Notes: generated by a model from the letters alone, not told the origin. A stretch of 64,000 bases of DNA from Bacillus sp. Y1 (GCF_003586445.1 NZ_CP030028.1:1936501-2000500), one strand, 5' to 3'; counted from the first letter of the stretch, positions 33,574 through 43,080 are shown. Numbers and translations: made by a program.

Positions 33574-34496
33574 TAATCTTTAAACAAGTTTTTATAGTAA
33601 CTAGAAGTTATTTCTAAACCTTCTTTTAGATTAGACAGGGGGGACCAAGATAACAATGTAATGGCTTTTTGATTATTTAGTTGGCTATAAAGAATATCTC
33701 CTGATCTTGTAGGGGAATAAAAAGGCTCGATATCTACGGGTATCACTTCTTTAATGTAGTTATATAGGGTATTGATACTTGTTTTACTATTACAGCTGAT
33801 GTTAATCACTTCTTTATTTGCCCGTGTGAGTGCCAGAACATTCGCTTTTGCCACATCCTTTACAAAAATGAAATCTCTCGTTTGTTTTCCATCTCCATAA
33901 ATTGTAGGTCTTTGATGTTGAAAAAGCTTAGAGTAAAAGATTGATATGACGCCTCCTTCTCCCTTTGGAGTTTGCCTAGGTCCATATACATTTGCATATC
34001 GTAAGATTGTATAGGATAAATCATTATGTTCTGAGAATTGTTTGATATATAACTCTGGAGTGTACTTGGAAATGCCATAATATGATAAAGGTTTTATTGG
34101 AAAATCTTCATGAATGCTACAATCTCCAGTTTCCCCATAGACTGCACATGACGAAGCATAAATGAATTTTTTAACTCCGAATAGTTTACAACATTGTAAT
34201 AATTTAATAGTAGAAAGGATGTTGTTGGTAGCATCCATTAATGGATTTTCCATTGATGTTGCCACATCTACATTCGCTGCAAGGTGGATCACAAAATCGG
34301 GTTGTTCAAGTTGGAAAATATCTATAATCTTTGTAGATAATATGTCAGTTTCATATAGTTTAATGTTCTTTGGAAGCCACGTTTTATTGCCAGTACTTAA
34401 ATTGTCAATAACAATGACCTCATAGTTTTTTTTTATTAATTCCTCAACTGTATGTGACCCAATAAATCCACAACCACCTGTTACTAGTACTTTCAT
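33573..34496 (-). CDS. GalE-like NAD-dependent nucleotide-sugar epimerase
   Basis: A 307-residue extended SDR. GGCGFIGSHTVEELIKKNYE is at the N-terminus, YASSCAVYGET holds the catalytic Ser, YYGISKYTPELY the catalytic YxxxK, and GDGKQTRDFIFVKDVAKA the substrate loop. It is closest in style to UDP-glucose/GlcNAc 4-epimerases. It overlaps the upstream epimerase by four bases (ATGA), so the pair is translationally coupled. It probably supplies a second epimer for the surrounding glycosyltransferases. Confidence 0.88.
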   Translation of the reverse strand: MKVLVTGGCGFIGSHTVEELIKKNYEVIVIDNLSTGNKTWLPKNIKLYETDILSTKIIDIFQLEQPDFVIHLAANVDVATSMENPLMDATNNILSTIKLLQCCKLFGVKKFIYASSCAVYGETGDCSIHEDFPIKPLSYYGISKYTPELYIKQFSEHNDLSYTILRYANVYGPRQTPKGEGGVISIFYSKLFQHQRPTIYGDGKQTRDFIFVKDVAKANVLALTRANKEVINISCNSKTSINTLYNYIKEVIPVDIEPFYSPTRSGDILYSQLNNQKAITLLSWSPLSNLKEGLEITSSYYKNLFKD

Positions 34497-35470
34497 TCGG
34501 AATCACTTATTCCCAATACAGTTTGATAATATGAAATCGTTTGTTTAAGTCCATTTTCTAAAGAAACTTTTGGATTGAAACCAAGTGTACTAGCTGCTTT
34601 GATTATATCAGGTAACCGATCGGGTGTATCTTCATATCCTAATCCATATGCACGTTCGTATGGGATATGAATAATATCTGAGTTGGAATTTGTTATGTCC
34701 TTAATCATCTGAGCTAATGAATTTATCGTAATTTGTTCAGTCGTTCCGATATTAAAGACTTCGTTATTTGCTTTTGGGTACATACATGCGACAGTACCAT
34801 CGATCATATCACTAATAAAGGTGAAACATCTTGTTTGATTACCGTCACCAAATACAGTAATGGGTTCATTTTTAAGTGCAGCTACAATGAATTTAGGGAT
34901 TACGCCTCCATATTGAGAAGATGTTTGTCTTGGACCATAAGCGTTAAAGTATCTTACGATTGATATAGGTAACCCATTCTTTCCATACGCAAAACACATA
35001 TGTTCGTCTAGTGATTTTGCAGTTGCATAACACCATCTACTTGTTTGTGCTGAACCAAGTATTCGGTCAGAATCCTCAGTAAACGGTAAATTTGGATTTT
35101 TTCCATACACTTCGGATGTAGAAGCAAATACGACTTTTACATTTTTTTCATAGGCTAGTTCAAGTACGTTGCGGGTTCCATCGATATTTCCATGAATAAT
35201 TTTTAAAGGATCTTCAACAGTGTTTTTTACACCGAGTGTTGCAGCAAGGTGAAAGACTAAATCACAATCTTTCAGTGTCTTCTCTAATAAGGGACGATCC
35301 ATTACGGAACCTTCAATAAATTGAATCTTTGAAGGTGGAAGGGTTGCAAGGAAAGATTTTCTTCCGTTTGATAGGTTATCAATCACAGTAAGATGATGCC
35401 CCATATTTGTTAACCTTTCGCAAAGGTGAGAACCTATAAAACCAGCGCCACCAGTAACTAAAATATTCAT
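34493..35470 (-). CDS. NAD-dependent nucleotide-sugar epimerase/decarboxylase
   Basis: A 325-residue paralogue of the enzyme at 17790-18758, with aligned motifs: GGAGFIGSHLCERL, VVFASTSEVYGKNPNLPF, RWCYATAKSLDEHMCFAYG (YxxxK as YATAK), RYFNAYGPRQTSSQYGGVIP and FGDGNQTRCFTFISD. It follows the sugar dehydrogenase with a four-base overlap, exactly as in the first cassette. Predicted to act on the UDP-HexNAc uronic acid produced by that dehydrogenase. Confidence 0.88.
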   Translation of the reverse strand: MNILVTGGAGFIGSHLCERLTNMGHHLTVIDNLSNGRKSFLATLPPSKIQFIEGSVMDRPLLEKTLKDCDLVFHLAATLGVKNTVEDPLKIIHGNIDGTRNVLELAYEKNVKVVFASTSEVYGKNPNLPFTEDSDRILGSAQTSRWCYATAKSLDEHMCFAYGKNGLPISIVRYFNAYGPRQTSSQYGGVIPKFIVAALKNEPITVFGDGNQTRCFTFISDMIDGTVACMYPKANNEVFNIGTTEQITINSLAQMIKDITNSNSDIIHIPYERAYGLGYEDTPDRLPDIIKAASTLGFNPKVSLENGLKQTISYYQTVLGISDSE

Positions 35471-36762
35471 GGACGACCACCACCAAGTTTTATTATTGTT
35501 GCATTTCCCTTTTGATCCTTGACAACATTTCTTGTGTCAAATACTAAGGAAGAGTGTTCAAGAATAGTATCTAATGGTATTTCTGAGTGGTCTGTTAGGA
35601 TAACGACACAATCCACTTGTCCAAGTGTTTCTTGTGTTAAAGGTGTGCTATTGAAAATTTTACTATCAATTTTTATCGTAGGAACATAAGGATCGTGATA
35701 AAGTACACTTCGGTTTATATTGAGAAGGCACTTAAAAAGTTCAACTGATTGTGAATCGCGAATATCACTGATATCTTTTTTATAAGTCATTCCATATAAT
35801 AATATAGATGATTCATTCATTGGCTTTTGAAGAATCTCTTTTATTTTTGCTATTATATGTTGCAGAATGGTTTTATTAATTGTACTGGCAGCAGTAATAA
35901 ATAAACTGGACATTTCATAATTAGAGATTTTCCATTGGAGGTAAAATGGATCGACAGGAATACAATGACCACCGATTCCAGGGCCAGGATAAAAGGCCGT
36001 AAATCCATATGGCTTTGTTTTTGCTGCATCAATTACTTCCCAAACATCTACGCCAAGACTATCGCAGATTGTTGCAAATTCATTGATAAAAGAGATATTG
36101 ATAAATCGATAGGTGTTCTCTAATAGTTTTGTTATTTCTGCTGTTTCTGTTGAAGAAACAGGTACTACATTTATATAAATCATTTTATAAAGATCTAACA
36201 TTTTTTCTAAGCAACCACTTGTAATACCGCTGATTATCTTAGGAACCTCATCGATTGGTATGGTTTGGTTACCTGGGTCAATACGTTCTGGCGAGTAGCC
36301 TAAATAAATATTTTCACCCACTTTTTTACCGCTATTCTCAAGTATAGGTAATATTACTTCGCGAGTTGTCCCAGGGTAAGTAGAACTTTCTAAAACGACA
36401 AGTTGATTTTCTTGTAAATAAGGGGTTATAGAGTTAGCTGCGGCAGTTACATAACTTAAATCTGGGGTTTGATGGGTAGTAAGAGGTGTAGGAACACAGA
36501 TAATGACTGCATTTGTAGTGGTAATATTGCGATAATCACTGGATACACTAAATTGTTTACTTTTAAATGCACCTTGGAGCTGAGAACTAGATATATCAGG
36601 TATATAGCTCTCGCCATTTAATAATTGGGATATCTTTCTTTTATCTACATCGATTCCAATTACATTCAAGTTTTTTTCTACTAATTTTATTGCTAATGGG
36701 AGGCCGACAAAGCCAAGTCCGATTATAGTAACAGTAGGTTGATTAACTTCAAAATCTTGCAA
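35467..36762 (-). CDS. UDP-N-acetylhexosamine 6-dehydrogenase (WbpA/WecC type)
   Basis: A 431-residue paralogue of the dehydrogenase at 18755-20020. IIGLGFVGLPLAIKLVEK opens the NAD domain, GPGIGGHCIPVDPFYLQWK contains the catalytic Cys, and YKKDISDIRDSQSVEL lies in the C-terminal domain. It is the first gene of the leftward cassette dehydrogenase-epimerase-GalE-GT2. TTG start after AAAGGA, a little distant. Having two such cassettes suggests either two different sugars or separate expression times. Confidence 0.9.
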   Translation of the reverse strand: MQDFEVNQPTVTIIGLGFVGLPLAIKLVEKNLNVIGIDVDKRKISQLLNGESYIPDISSSQLQGAFKSKQFSVSSDYRNITTTNAVIICVPTPLTTHQTPDLSYVTAAANSITPYLQENQLVVLESSTYPGTTREVILPILENSGKKVGENIYLGYSPERIDPGNQTIPIDEVPKIISGITSGCLEKMLDLYKMIYINVVPVSSTETAEITKLLENTYRFINISFINEFATICDSLGVDVWEVIDAAKTKPYGFTAFYPGPGIGGHCIPVDPFYLQWKISNYEMSSLFITAASTINKTILQHIIAKIKEILQKPMNESSILLYGMTYKKDISDIRDSQSVELFKCLLNINRSVLYHDPYVPTIKIDSKIFNSTPLTQETLGQVDCVVILTDHSEIPLDTILEHSSLVFDTRNVVKDQKGNATIIKLGGGRP

Positions 36763-36886
36763 TCATACACATTCCTTTCTATTCTAATAATCATATGTTG
36801 AAGTTGAGCTACTGCATTAGGCACATACCTTATCTTCATTTGATTATTGCTCGAATTAGAGTTATATATAGAATATTGGTTATGAT

Positions 36887-37660
36887 TTACATATCCATTA
36901 ACTTCTTAAGCCCTATTTCTTCATCAAGCCAATACTCACCTTCAATTTCACCTGTTATTAATGATTCCATTCCTTGACCAAGGTCAAATGCAACCTTTCC
37001 TCTTTCGTTAGCTATATATGAACCTAGAATTATTGCATTCGTACCTGCTGCAAGAAGACAAAGATCAAAATCATAGGAATCAATTTCGTTTTTTACTCTG
37101 GGTATATCAGAAAACTGTTTTATTTTTATGGCTCCTACAACATTGAAACCTAACTTTTTCATTAAATTTTTTTCAAGTGATTTTTTGACCTCATCTGCAT
37201 AATTACAGATGATTAAGATTTTCTTTCCTGCAAGCATTTGGTGGAATTTACTTTGTTGAGAGAACATGATAACACGTCTAATATATGCCTCAAAAACATA
37301 GTCAGGAGAAATCTTATAATAATCAAAAACCCTTTTTGTTAAGTTTCCGGCTGTAGGAATATTTAAGTTTAGACCAATAATGTTAGCCTCTTTAACGGCT
37401 TCAACAGTCACATCACGAGCTTGTATATTTGGGAAAATTAGTCCTCGGTGAAAATGTCCTCTGTCTAAGTTGCGATTTGAATTGGCTACAATTGTTTCTG
37501 GGTCATTCAAGATTTCTTCTTCAGATAAAATCGCATACTGTGCCATGACAAATGATTCTGTATAACCTACAGATACAATTGATAGTGGCTGTTTCCTGTT
37601 TAAGGCGTCGATGATTTTATCCATAAGTACACTACTGGTTAGTTGGATAGAATTCCCCAT
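36887..37660 (-). CDS. GT-D-fold-like protein, degenerate motif
   Basis: A 257-residue protein paralogous to the gene just upstream. Its ending LCLLAAGTNAIILGSYIANE and VAFDLGQGMESL aligns with the other's ILAAGVPATILTDKLAKATN and VIDFGHALDVM. At the position of the GT-D (DUF1792) motif RFGxGE it reads SIVSVGYTES, so catalytic capacity is doubtful. It may be a regulatory or divergent glycosyltransferase. The start follows GGGAGGTAACA. Confidence 0.65.
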   Translation of the reverse strand: MGNSIQLTSSVLMDKIIDALNRKQPLSIVSVGYTESFVMAQYAILSEEEILNDPETIVANSNRNLDRGHFHRGLIFPNIQARDVTVEAVKEANIIGLNLNIPTAGNLTKRVFDYYKISPDYVFEAYIRRVIMFSQQSKFHQMLAGKKILIICNYADEVKKSLEKNLMKKLGFNVVGAIKIKQFSDIPRVKNEIDSYDFDLCLLAAGTNAIILGSYIANERGKVAFDLGQGMESLITGEIEGEYWLDEEIGLKKLMDM

Positions 37661-37695
37661 TGTTACCTCCCTTTCAAATACATGTTGAATAAGCT

Positions 37696-38430
37696 TTACT
37701 CAATCATGTTATCGCGATACTCCTCAACAAGTTTATCAAAATCAAAAGCTTCTCCGTCAATCATGACATCTAATGCATGGCCAAAATCAATAACGACATT
37801 ATTTGTAGCTTTGGCGAGCTTATCAGTTAAGATCGTTGCTGGTACTCCAGCAGCTAAAATAGCAATATCCCATTCAGCTTTCTTGCTGACTAGCTCGTTT
37901 TGGAGTGTATTTATCTGATTGATTCCTTCTAGTTGTTTCGTATCTACAATGGTTACACCCATTTTTTCAAACAGTGGTTTTGCTTCAAGCGACCTCCTCC
38001 CAACTAATACAATTTTTAAAGGACGTAATGTGTCCCAAAAATCCATATCCTTTGACATAGGATGTGTGATAAAGGGGGAACACACATACTTTGGTTCGTA
38101 ATCTAATGATGTTAAAAGCCTAAGTGTTTCTCTGTGAAAAAAGTCATGTTCTTCTTTTGAAAGAAGCCCAACAACTTGCGTAGATAATAGAGCCCCAATC
38201 ACCAATTCTTTAAGCTTTTCTGGTTCAGCAGTTGCGCCATTGTAATGTGCACAATAGTCTAGTCCTTCTTGGTATGCTGTTGACGTTGGCCATAATGAAT
38301 AATAAATCTCAGCATGACCAAATCGAGCTAACGAAAAAGGTTTTTTATTATGAATAGCGTCCTTCATCATTTGTAATACAACTTGTAAACTCAAAAAACG
38401 TTGTTCAAACTCAAGTTTATTGGATTCCAT
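37696..38430 (-). CDS. GT-D-fold glycosyltransferase-like protein
   Basis: A 244-residue protein whose FSLARFGHAEIYYSLWP resembles the GT-D (DUF1792) signature RFGxGE, with Ala in place of Gly. The C-terminal half (KIVLVGRRSLEAKPLFEKMG, ILAAGVPATILTDKLAKATN, VIDFGHALDVMIDG) has the family's second nucleotide-binding-like lobe. GT-D enzymes extend O-linked glycans on serine-rich repeat proteins in streptococci (DGT1), which fits an island with a Thr/Ser-rich protein. The start follows TTGGAGTG. Forms a tandem pair with 36887-37660. Confidence 0.7.
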   Translation of the reverse strand: MESNKLEFEQRFLSLQVVLQMMKDAIHNKKPFSLARFGHAEIYYSLWPTSTAYQEGLDYCAHYNGATAEPEKLKELVIGALLSTQVVGLLSKEEHDFFHRETLRLLTSLDYEPKYVCSPFITHPMSKDMDFWDTLRPLKIVLVGRRSLEAKPLFEKMGVTIVDTKQLEGINQINTLQNELVSKKAEWDIAILAAGVPATILTDKLAKATNNVVIDFGHALDVMIDGEAFDFDKLVEEYRDNMIE

Positions 38431-38450
38431 GTAATCACTCCAAAGTGTAA

Positions 38451-39806
38451 CTATTTATCTAAAAGTGCATTTATTGTGGAAGAATCAGGGATGTGGTAAT
38501 TTCTAGGCATTTTTAGTGAATATTTTTTCAATATTCCAAGGTTATCTTTCACTAATGGACCTTCTTCTATGGACCTATGATCGTTCGGGAAGGTTCTTAC
38601 TTTGTAATATACCTCAAGAGTTGAATCGATCATTTTTGTATGATGCCAAGCAGTTAAGCCGAAATTCTTTGCTTTTTCTGCTAAATTTTTTCGTAATTTA
38701 TCATCTGAAAGGATTTTTTCTAAGCGATCGCATAGTTCGTCACTGTTATCTCGAGGGTAAAGCAAACCTGTTTCTCCATGTTCTATCATTTCAGGAACAC
38801 CGCCAGCATCAGAAGCGACGATTGGTTTACCAGCAATCTGTGCTTCAATAATTACAAAAGGTAAATTTTCAAGCAAACTAGGGAGTACAAAAACATCCAC
38901 ACTCGTTAATAATGCAGGAACATCGTCTCTTTTTCCTAAAAAGATCACATTATTTGAAAGGTTTTTTCTTTTAACTTCAGTCTTAAGAAAGTCCCCAAAG
39001 TCATCCCATTTATACGAGTCCCCAATAAATAAACAAATCCAATCGTTGCGAACTTTCTTTAGTTTTGCCAATGCCTGTAGTAATGAAAATTGTCCCTTTT
39101 CAAAAACAAGCCTTGCTGAGCATGCGATTATTTTTTTTTCTTCTGGAATTTTGATATCTGTAAATGTTGTTTGCTGTCTTTGAAAATCTAGAATATCAAT
39201 TCCATAAGGAATAACCGTCATCTCTGATTGTATCGAGTAATGCTTCATCTGATCCTTCAACCAATTTGAGGGGAGAATGGAGAGATCGGATGAATTTGGA
39301 CCAATGGATTCTAATTGTGAAATATACTTCCATCGTTGACTATTCGTAATTTGAGGATTTTTTTTCATTTCTGCTAGAAAGATTTCTTGAATCATTGATG
39401 AATGAATAGTACAAACCAATGGTGTATTAATAGATTTAACACGGGATAAGGCATGTGCAGTCACAACATCTTGAGCGTGAATAAGATCATACGAACTTAT
39501 ACCTAGATGAAAAGCAGCTATCTCTAGACTATGACGCTTACTTTCTTTTCTAATGATCCAATCATCTATCCCAAAGGATTTTTTTTCGAAATATTCTTTT
39601 AGTTTCATATATATTGTTCTTTCTAAAGGATTCTTATTGAAGGATGTTCCTTTTTTTAAAAGATAGTAACAATTATCATCAGGATGGAGAGCTAAAATAT
39701 CAACATCATGACCTTGACCTTCTAAGCCTTTTGTAAGTTGCTTAACATAGGTCCATACTCCTCCTGTTAATGGTAAATATGATCCGTATGCCAATAATAT
39801 TTTCAT
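38451..39806 (-). CDS. GT4-family glycosyltransferase
   Basis: A 451-residue GT-B enzyme. The N-terminal YGSYLPLTGGVWTYVKQLTK has the glycine-rich acceptor loop. The C-terminal domain has ACSARLVFEKGQFSLLQALA, VFVLPSLLENLPFVIIEAQI (Ex7E) and ASDAGGVPEMIEHGETGLLY. A ~60-residue tail follows the usual end. No membrane segment. The start follows GGAAGGGAG. First gene of the leftward run with the GT-D pair; the 264-bp gap upstream shows no other gene. Confidence 0.9.
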   Translation of the reverse strand: MKILLAYGSYLPLTGGVWTYVKQLTKGLEGQGHDVDILALHPDDNCYYLLKKGTSFNKNPLERTIYMKLKEYFEKKSFGIDDWIIRKESKRHSLEIAAFHLGISSYDLIHAQDVVTAHALSRVKSINTPLVCTIHSSMIQEIFLAEMKKNPQITNSQRWKYISQLESIGPNSSDLSILPSNWLKDQMKHYSIQSEMTVIPYGIDILDFQRQQTTFTDIKIPEEKKIIACSARLVFEKGQFSLLQALAKLKKVRNDWICLFIGDSYKWDDFGDFLKTEVKRKNLSNNVIFLGKRDDVPALLTSVDVFVLPSLLENLPFVIIEAQIAGKPIVASDAGGVPEMIEHGETGLLYPRDNSDELCDRLEKILSDDKLRKNLAEKAKNFGLTAWHHTKMIDSTLEVYYKVRTFPNDHRSIEEGPLVKDNLGILKKYSLKMPRNYHIPDSSTINALLDK

Positions 39807-40070
39807 AAGTCACTCCCTTCCTTTTCATTAGTTTCTTAGGCTGTAATCCTAATGATGTTGTCTCTAAGTAGCTGGAACGATATTGAATAAGGAACCCTTT
39901 AATATAACGAATATCCTAAAACTTTTCATTTTTATTCTATGTAGTTTGAAAGTGGGGGGAACTAACATTCTTTCGATTTTAAGACTTTTTGTTCCTATCG
40001 TACTTTTTAACACTCACAAGTTGATCTTGATTTAAATAAAATAGGAGTAACTACATTAGGAGGGTTTTTG

Positions 40071-40859
40071 ATGACCGTTAGTCAAGCCACTATTTTAATT
40101 CCTTTTTATAATCGTCAGGATTATTTAAGGGAAACATTAGAAACTGTATTTGCTCAAACATATAAAGATTGGAAATTAATTTTGATTGATGATGGTTCAA
40201 CAGATAGGAGTATTGAAACGATTAACGATCTTTTAAGTGATCCGAGAATTAAAAATATAAAAAATCATAAAAACTTGGGTAAATCAAAAAGTCTAAATAG
40301 AGCATTATCGCTTGTTGATACACCATATATACTAGAATTAGACAGTGATGATTGGTTATTTCCTAACACGCTACAGGTATTAATAGAAGAGTTTGAAAAT
40401 CAGCCTAATGATGTAGCAATTGTAAGTGGGAATTTACAGATGGTCGTGGAAGATAGACAGGGGCGAATTAAAAGGATTATTGAACGGAAAGGAAAAGCCT
40501 TTTCTGATAAAATTGAATTCCTTTTTGCTAATCAGGTCGTATGGCCGCGATTTTGTCGTACAAATGTGTTAAAGGAAATAGGTGGTTGGCCTATTGATGA
40601 TCCATATGAGGGCTGCCATGGAATTGATGATTTACGTTTATTGTTAAGATTGATTGATAGGTACCGATTTCACTGGATTGATCAATGTCTTTACAAATGT
40701 CGGGAGCACGAAAACAATTTGTCAAATAAACAACGGAAAAGAACTGCAGAAATTCGTGAATGGGCAATTAGGGATGCTCTGGATAGGTGGGGATATGAAC
40801 TCGAGCCTGTCTTTTATTATGATGAAGATGGATGGAATTATCTTGTTGATCTTATGTAA
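40071..40859 (+). CDS. GT2 glycosyltransferase
   Basis: A 262-residue GT-A enzyme: ATILIPFYNRQDYLRETLET, LILIDDGSTDRSIETINDLL, metal site LELDSDDWLFP, and FANQVVWPRFCRTNVLKEIG followed by IDDLRLLLRLID. ATG 40071 follows AGGAGGG by six bases. It is closely related to the next gene and to 32747-33529. First of three glycosyltransferases in a rightward operon. Confidence 0.9.
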   Translation: MTVSQATILIPFYNRQDYLRETLETVFAQTYKDWKLILIDDGSTDRSIETINDLLSDPRIKNIKNHKNLGKSKSLNRALSLVDTPYILELDSDDWLFPNTLQVLIEEFENQPNDVAIVSGNLQMVVEDRQGRIKRIIERKGKAFSDKIEFLFANQVVWPRFCRTNVLKEIGGWPIDDPYEGCHGIDDLRLLLRLIDRYRFHWIDQCLYKCREHENNLSNKQRKRTAEIREWAIRDALDRWGYELEPVFYYDEDGWNYLVDLM

Positions 40860-40906
40860 AAATGGATGTTATAAGGATGGCTATTCATTTCATGGAGGTG
40901 TTTCCG

Positions 40907-41710
40907 ATGTTACCAGAAGTCACGGTATTAGTACCATTCTATAATCGTGAACAGTATCTATGTTATGCATTAGAAAGTGTTTGTAAGCAAACTTATCTTA
41001 ATTGGAAAATGATTTTAATCGATGATGGTTCAACGGATCAATCTGTTCAAAGCGTCGCTCCTTTTTTGAATGATTCCAGAATATCTCTTATCAAATCTCA
41101 TAAAAACGAAGGTCAATCAAAAAGTTTAAATAAGGGGTTGGATTTAGTCGATACACCTTTTGTTATGACATTAGATAGTGATGATTGGCTTCATCCGGAC
41201 GCATTAAACATTCTTGTGAATGAGGCTAGGAGTCTTCCAGATACTTACGCGGTTGTACATGGAAATATTACAGCAGTTTTTCAAGATAAAAAAGGTACTA
41301 TTTCACGAGAGGTTATAAAGAAGGGGCAACAAATCAAAGACCGATATCATTTTGTACTAGGATATCCAGATACATTTATTTGTCCGCGGTTTTATCGAAC
41401 CTCTGCTGTAAAAGAATTAGGTGGATGGCCTACGGACGATCCTTATGGGGGAAGATATATTGAGGATTTACCAGTGATGTTACATCTTATAGAAAATTAT
41501 CAATTTCATTATACTAATAAAGCATTGTATTATTATCGGCAGCATACGGATATGTCCACGACTAATATTGAAATTGTTGCAGATAAAATGAAATGGGTAA
41601 TTAGACAGGCTTTAAAACGATGGGGAGATAGGTATGAACCTATTTTTAAAATCATTGATGATGGTTGGATTGTTGTCGAGCGATTAAAAGAAAAAGACGG
41701 TGAAAAATAG
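40907..41710 (+). CDS. GT2 glycosyltransferase
   Basis: A 267-residue GT-A enzyme, paralogous to the gene before it: VTVLVPFYNREQYLCYALES, ILIDDGSTDQSVQSVAPFLN, metal site MTLDSDDWLHP and DDPYGGRYIEDLPVMLHLIE. ATG 40907 is preferred over 40862 because GGAGGTG precedes it by six bases. The stop overlaps the next start by 11 bases. Confidence 0.9.
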   Translation: MLPEVTVLVPFYNREQYLCYALESVCKQTYLNWKMILIDDGSTDQSVQSVAPFLNDSRISLIKSHKNEGQSKSLNKGLDLVDTPFVMTLDSDDWLHPDALNILVNEARSLPDTYAVVHGNITAVFQDKKGTISREVIKKGQQIKDRYHFVLGYPDTFICPRFYRTSAVKELGGWPTDDPYGGRYIEDLPVMLHLIENYQFHYTNKALYYYRQHTDMSTTNIEIVADKMKWVIRQALKRWGDRYEPIFKIIDDGWIVVERLKEKDGEK

Positions 41711-42434
41711 AGTGGTTTCAATTATTACTTGCACAGTAAGAGATGAATTTATGGAGAATGTATTTGATAATTTTCAAAAACAAGATTATAAGGAAAAAGA
41801 ACTAATAATAATATTAAATAATGATAGTATTGATGCTGATAAGTGGAAAAAACGAGCGTTTTTAAACAGAAACATTATTATTGTTCAACTACCTCAATAT
41901 ACTAGTTTAGGGGATTGTTTGAATTATGGTGTTGAACATTCAAGGTATAAAACGATAGCCAAATTCGATGATGATGATTTTTATGGTCCATATTATATGA
42001 ATGAGGCAATGAATGTGATCGAAAATACGAAAGCTATGGTAGTAGGTAAGTCCACGTTCTATATTTATTTTCATCAAGAAAAGAGCTTATACTTATATAA
42101 TTATAATAATGAACAACGTTATATCTATCCAAAAAAACATTACTACACAAAGGATTTCTTAGCCGGAGCATCACTCGTAATTAACAAAGATGTATTCAAA
42201 CAAGTTACTTTTCCTAGCTTGAACTTAGGAGAAGATTCCAAATTCCAGCAAGAATGTTTAAAAAAAGATATTTCGATGTATTCTACAACTAGACAACATT
42301 TTGCATACATTCGTTACCCATATTCTCATTATCATAGTTCAGACGTTAAAGATTATTTTTTGAAAAAAAGAAGTCGACTGGTTTCGAAAGGAAGTGAATT
42401 TGAAAATTTACTTACTCAAATCAGCCCTTTATAA
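41700..42434 (+). CDS. GT2-like glycosyltransferase
   Basis: A 244-residue GT-A-like protein: VVSIITCTVRDEFMENVFDN, ELIIILNNDSIDADKWKKRA, metal site AKFDDDDFYGPYYMNEAM and ACCEPTOR-side block FLAGASLVINKDVFKQVTFP with GEDSKFQQECLKKD. It resembles glycosyltransferases common in Bacillus spore-coat and teichoic-acid loci. The GTG at 41700 overlaps the previous gene; a GTG at 41712 is possible. Last gene of the operon, with a terminator. Confidence 0.8.
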   Translation: MKNRVVSIITCTVRDEFMENVFDNFQKQDYKEKELIIILNNDSIDADKWKKRAFLNRNIIIVQLPQYTSLGDCLNYGVEHSRYKTIAKFDDDDFYGPYYMNEAMNVIENTKAMVVGKSTFYIYFHQEKSLYLYNYNNEQRYIYPKKHYYTKDFLAGASLVINKDVFKQVTFPSLNLGEDSKFQQECLKKDISMYSTTRQHFAYIRYPYSHYHSSDVKDYFLKKRSRLVSKGSEFENLLTQISPL

Positions 42435-42438
42435 TAAA

Positions 42439-42473
42439 AAAAGTTAGGCCCATCTATTATGAGCCTAACTTTT
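42439..42473. terminator. Terminator between convergent genes
   Basis: AAAAGTTAGGC (42439-42449) pairs perfectly with GCCTAACTTTT (42463-42473). It serves the rightward GT operon and, with its A-run, also the leftward Lsm-like gene. Confidence 0.85.
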
Positions 42474-42477
42474 GATT

Positions 42478-42882
42478 TTATATATCAGTTAGCAACTCAA
42501 CTGAGAAGCTTTCAATATCTTTACAACGAATTACTGTTAATCTTTCATTTACTTTTGGAGAAAGCATACCAGGTTCAATGATTTTTACGCAGCAATCTTT
42601 CACTTCTTTTAATATTCCTTCGATAAAATCCCCTGATTTTGTCTTTATTGAAACCTCTTGGCCTTCAAACTTCTGTAAAAGTTTACATAAGCAGTCATTT
42701 TTACAGTCGCATTCATGTTTTTCTTTACATTTATCCTTATGTTTATGACTATGATCTTTTATATCCACTTCAACTTCAACCTCGATTTCTAATTTACAAG
42801 GTTTATCTTTATCATCTTCAGGACATTTTTTCATATCAAAATCAACATCAACTTTATAAGGTTTTTTCTTTTTAAAACCCAT
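42478..42882 (-). CDS. Cys/His-rich protein with Lsm-like C-terminal domain
   Basis: A 134-residue protein in three parts: a Lys/Asp-rich start (MGFKKKKPYKVDVDFDMKKC), a central Cys/His/Lys-rich stretch (HSHKHKDKCKEKHECDCK and NDCLCK), and from about 70 a small beta-barrel-like domain (GQEVSIKTKSGDFIEGILKE, then VKDCCVKIIEP, ending LTVIRCKDIESFSVELL). The last part looks like DUF2642/Lsm-type domains found in Bacillus coat-associated proteins. The rich Cys/His content parallels the tail of the protein at 28786. Probably a spore-surface structural protein (inference). ATG 42882 follows GGAAGGTG. Confidence 0.6.
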   Translation of the reverse strand: MGFKKKKPYKVDVDFDMKKCPEDDKDKPCKLEIEVEVEVDIKDHSHKHKDKCKEKHECDCKNDCLCKLLQKFEGQEVSIKTKSGDFIEGILKEVKDCCVKIIEPGMLSPKVNERLTVIRCKDIESFSVELLTDI

Positions 42883-43041
42883 ATTTTTCACCTTCCTCAC
42901 TATTATATTTGTACTATATTCATATAAAATCAAAAATGTCAGGGCTACTCCCCAGAAATTGGGTTAATCTTGGGAACTATCGAATATATATTCATTTTAC
43001 GGTATGAAAGTGATTTAATTTAATGAACTTTTGAACACAAA

Positions 43042-43079
43042 AAAGAGTACATGCATACATGCACATGTACTCTTTTTTT
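43042..43079 (-). terminator. Strong terminator
   Basis: AAAGAGTACATG (43042-43053) pairs with CATGTACTCTTT (43063-43074). T-tracts occur on both sides; it ends the SRPBCC-arsR operon. Confidence 0.88.
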
Positions 43080-43080
43080 G

